6,749 bases of DNA. Source: Pseudomonadota bacterium. GTDB lineage: Bacteria; Pseudomonadota; Alphaproteobacteria; Caulobacterales; Caulobacteraceae. The position numbers were made by a program, and so were the translations under genes. Positions within the stretch are counted from its first letter, which is position 1. Each line of letters starts with the position of its first letter. Below are positions 6,543 to 6,749 of this stretch, in pieces. Location: the NCBI GenBank assembly GCA_023445705.1, contig JAEXKM010000018.1:1-6749 (forward strand), read 5' to 3'. The notes under the pieces are model-generated. The model searched no databases. It was not told the DNA's origin and worked only from the letters and a program-made list of their open reading frames with translations.

Positions 6543-6749
6543 GTGAGCCCCACAGCCACACGGGCGACGGCGGCGACCTTCGCGACCGTCCTGAACCTGG
6601 GCCTCCTGGCCCTGGTCGTGCGGACCGCCGCCGAGGCGCCGCCCGTGTGGAAGGAAACCGTCATGCTGGCGGAACTGGTTCAGGTCCGGGGCGGCGCGAA
6701 TAACGCCCCGGCCGAGTCGGCGCAGGCTCCTACATCCCCTCCTCGGGAG
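6543..6749 (+). CDS. TonB-like energy transducer, N-terminal fragment (runs off window)
   Basis: A GTG at 6543, two bases after the receptor's stop codon, opens a frame without a stop to the end of the window (69 codons). The product begins with a short polar segment (SPTATRATA), then a single hydrophobic helix (about residues 11-26, TFATVLNLGLLALVV), then MLAELVQV and a stretch rich in Ala, Pro and Ser. This is the layout of TonB: an inner-membrane anchor followed by a proline-rich periplasmic spacer, with the receptor-binding domain beyond the window. Position directly behind a TonB-dependent receptor supports it. Against it, the anchor lacks the SxxxH pair of classical TonB (Asn18 stands where His would be) and the Shine-Dalgarno is poor. 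Translation probably depends on coupling to the receptor gene. It could instead be another single-pass protein. Confidence 0.6.
   Translation, partial: MSPTATRATAATFATVLNLGLLALVVRTAAEAPPVWKETVMLAELVQVRGGANNAPAESAQAPTSPPRE

Noticed and set aside
5215..6561. 448-codon open frame on the minus strand opposite the receptor gene
   Set aside because: The translation is low-complexity Val/Gly/Ala/Glu with no signal, motif or ribosome site; the plus strand is clearly a TonB-dependent receptor.

Overview
The window is GC-rich. Codons end mostly in G or C, the SecA carries a zinc-binding tail, and the genes pack closely with the next ribosome binding site lying in or against the previous stop codon. 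Together these suggest an alphaproteobacterium, most likely Caulobacterales (Caulobacter, Phenylobacterium or Brevundimonas). That placement comes from protein character and composition only; no database comparison was possible.

Layout. From 1 to 2115 (+) lies the C-terminal three quarters of the preprotein translocase ATPase SecA, with its 5' part outside the window. Ten bases later, 2126-2917 (+) encodes a SAM-dependent methyltransferase with an N-terminal four-cysteine zinc-ribbon-like module. A convergent gap (2918-3063) holds a very stable hairpin and a second, smaller one. On the minus strand, a two-gene unit is transcribed leftward from about 4334: a DUF4198-type periplasmic protein (4334-3540), then a secreted protein with four EF-hands (3531-3064). 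A divergent control region (4335-4494) contains a near-perfect 21-bp palindrome resembling a Fur box and an inverted 15-bp partial copy of it on the other side. Rightward from 4495 runs a TonB-dependent outer-membrane receptor (to 6540). Two bases after its stop, a GTG-started reading frame begins and remains open at the window end; its N-terminus looks like a TonB-type energy transducer.

How the genes fit together. The 3064-6749 block looks like a divergently transcribed metal or metal-chelate uptake locus. It has an outer-membrane gated channel, a probable dedicated energy transducer beside it, and two exported proteins on the other arm whose sequences suggest metal binding (an N-terminal histidine on mature DUF4198 and four calcium-type EF-hand loops). 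The paired Fur-like sites suggest that both arms respond to iron. The substrate is not determined: the receptor resembles haem/siderophore receptors in its plug, but has no histidine between its FRAP-like and NPDL-like motifs. The secA/methyltransferase part is separate and ordinary, apart from the methyltransferase's coupling to secA.
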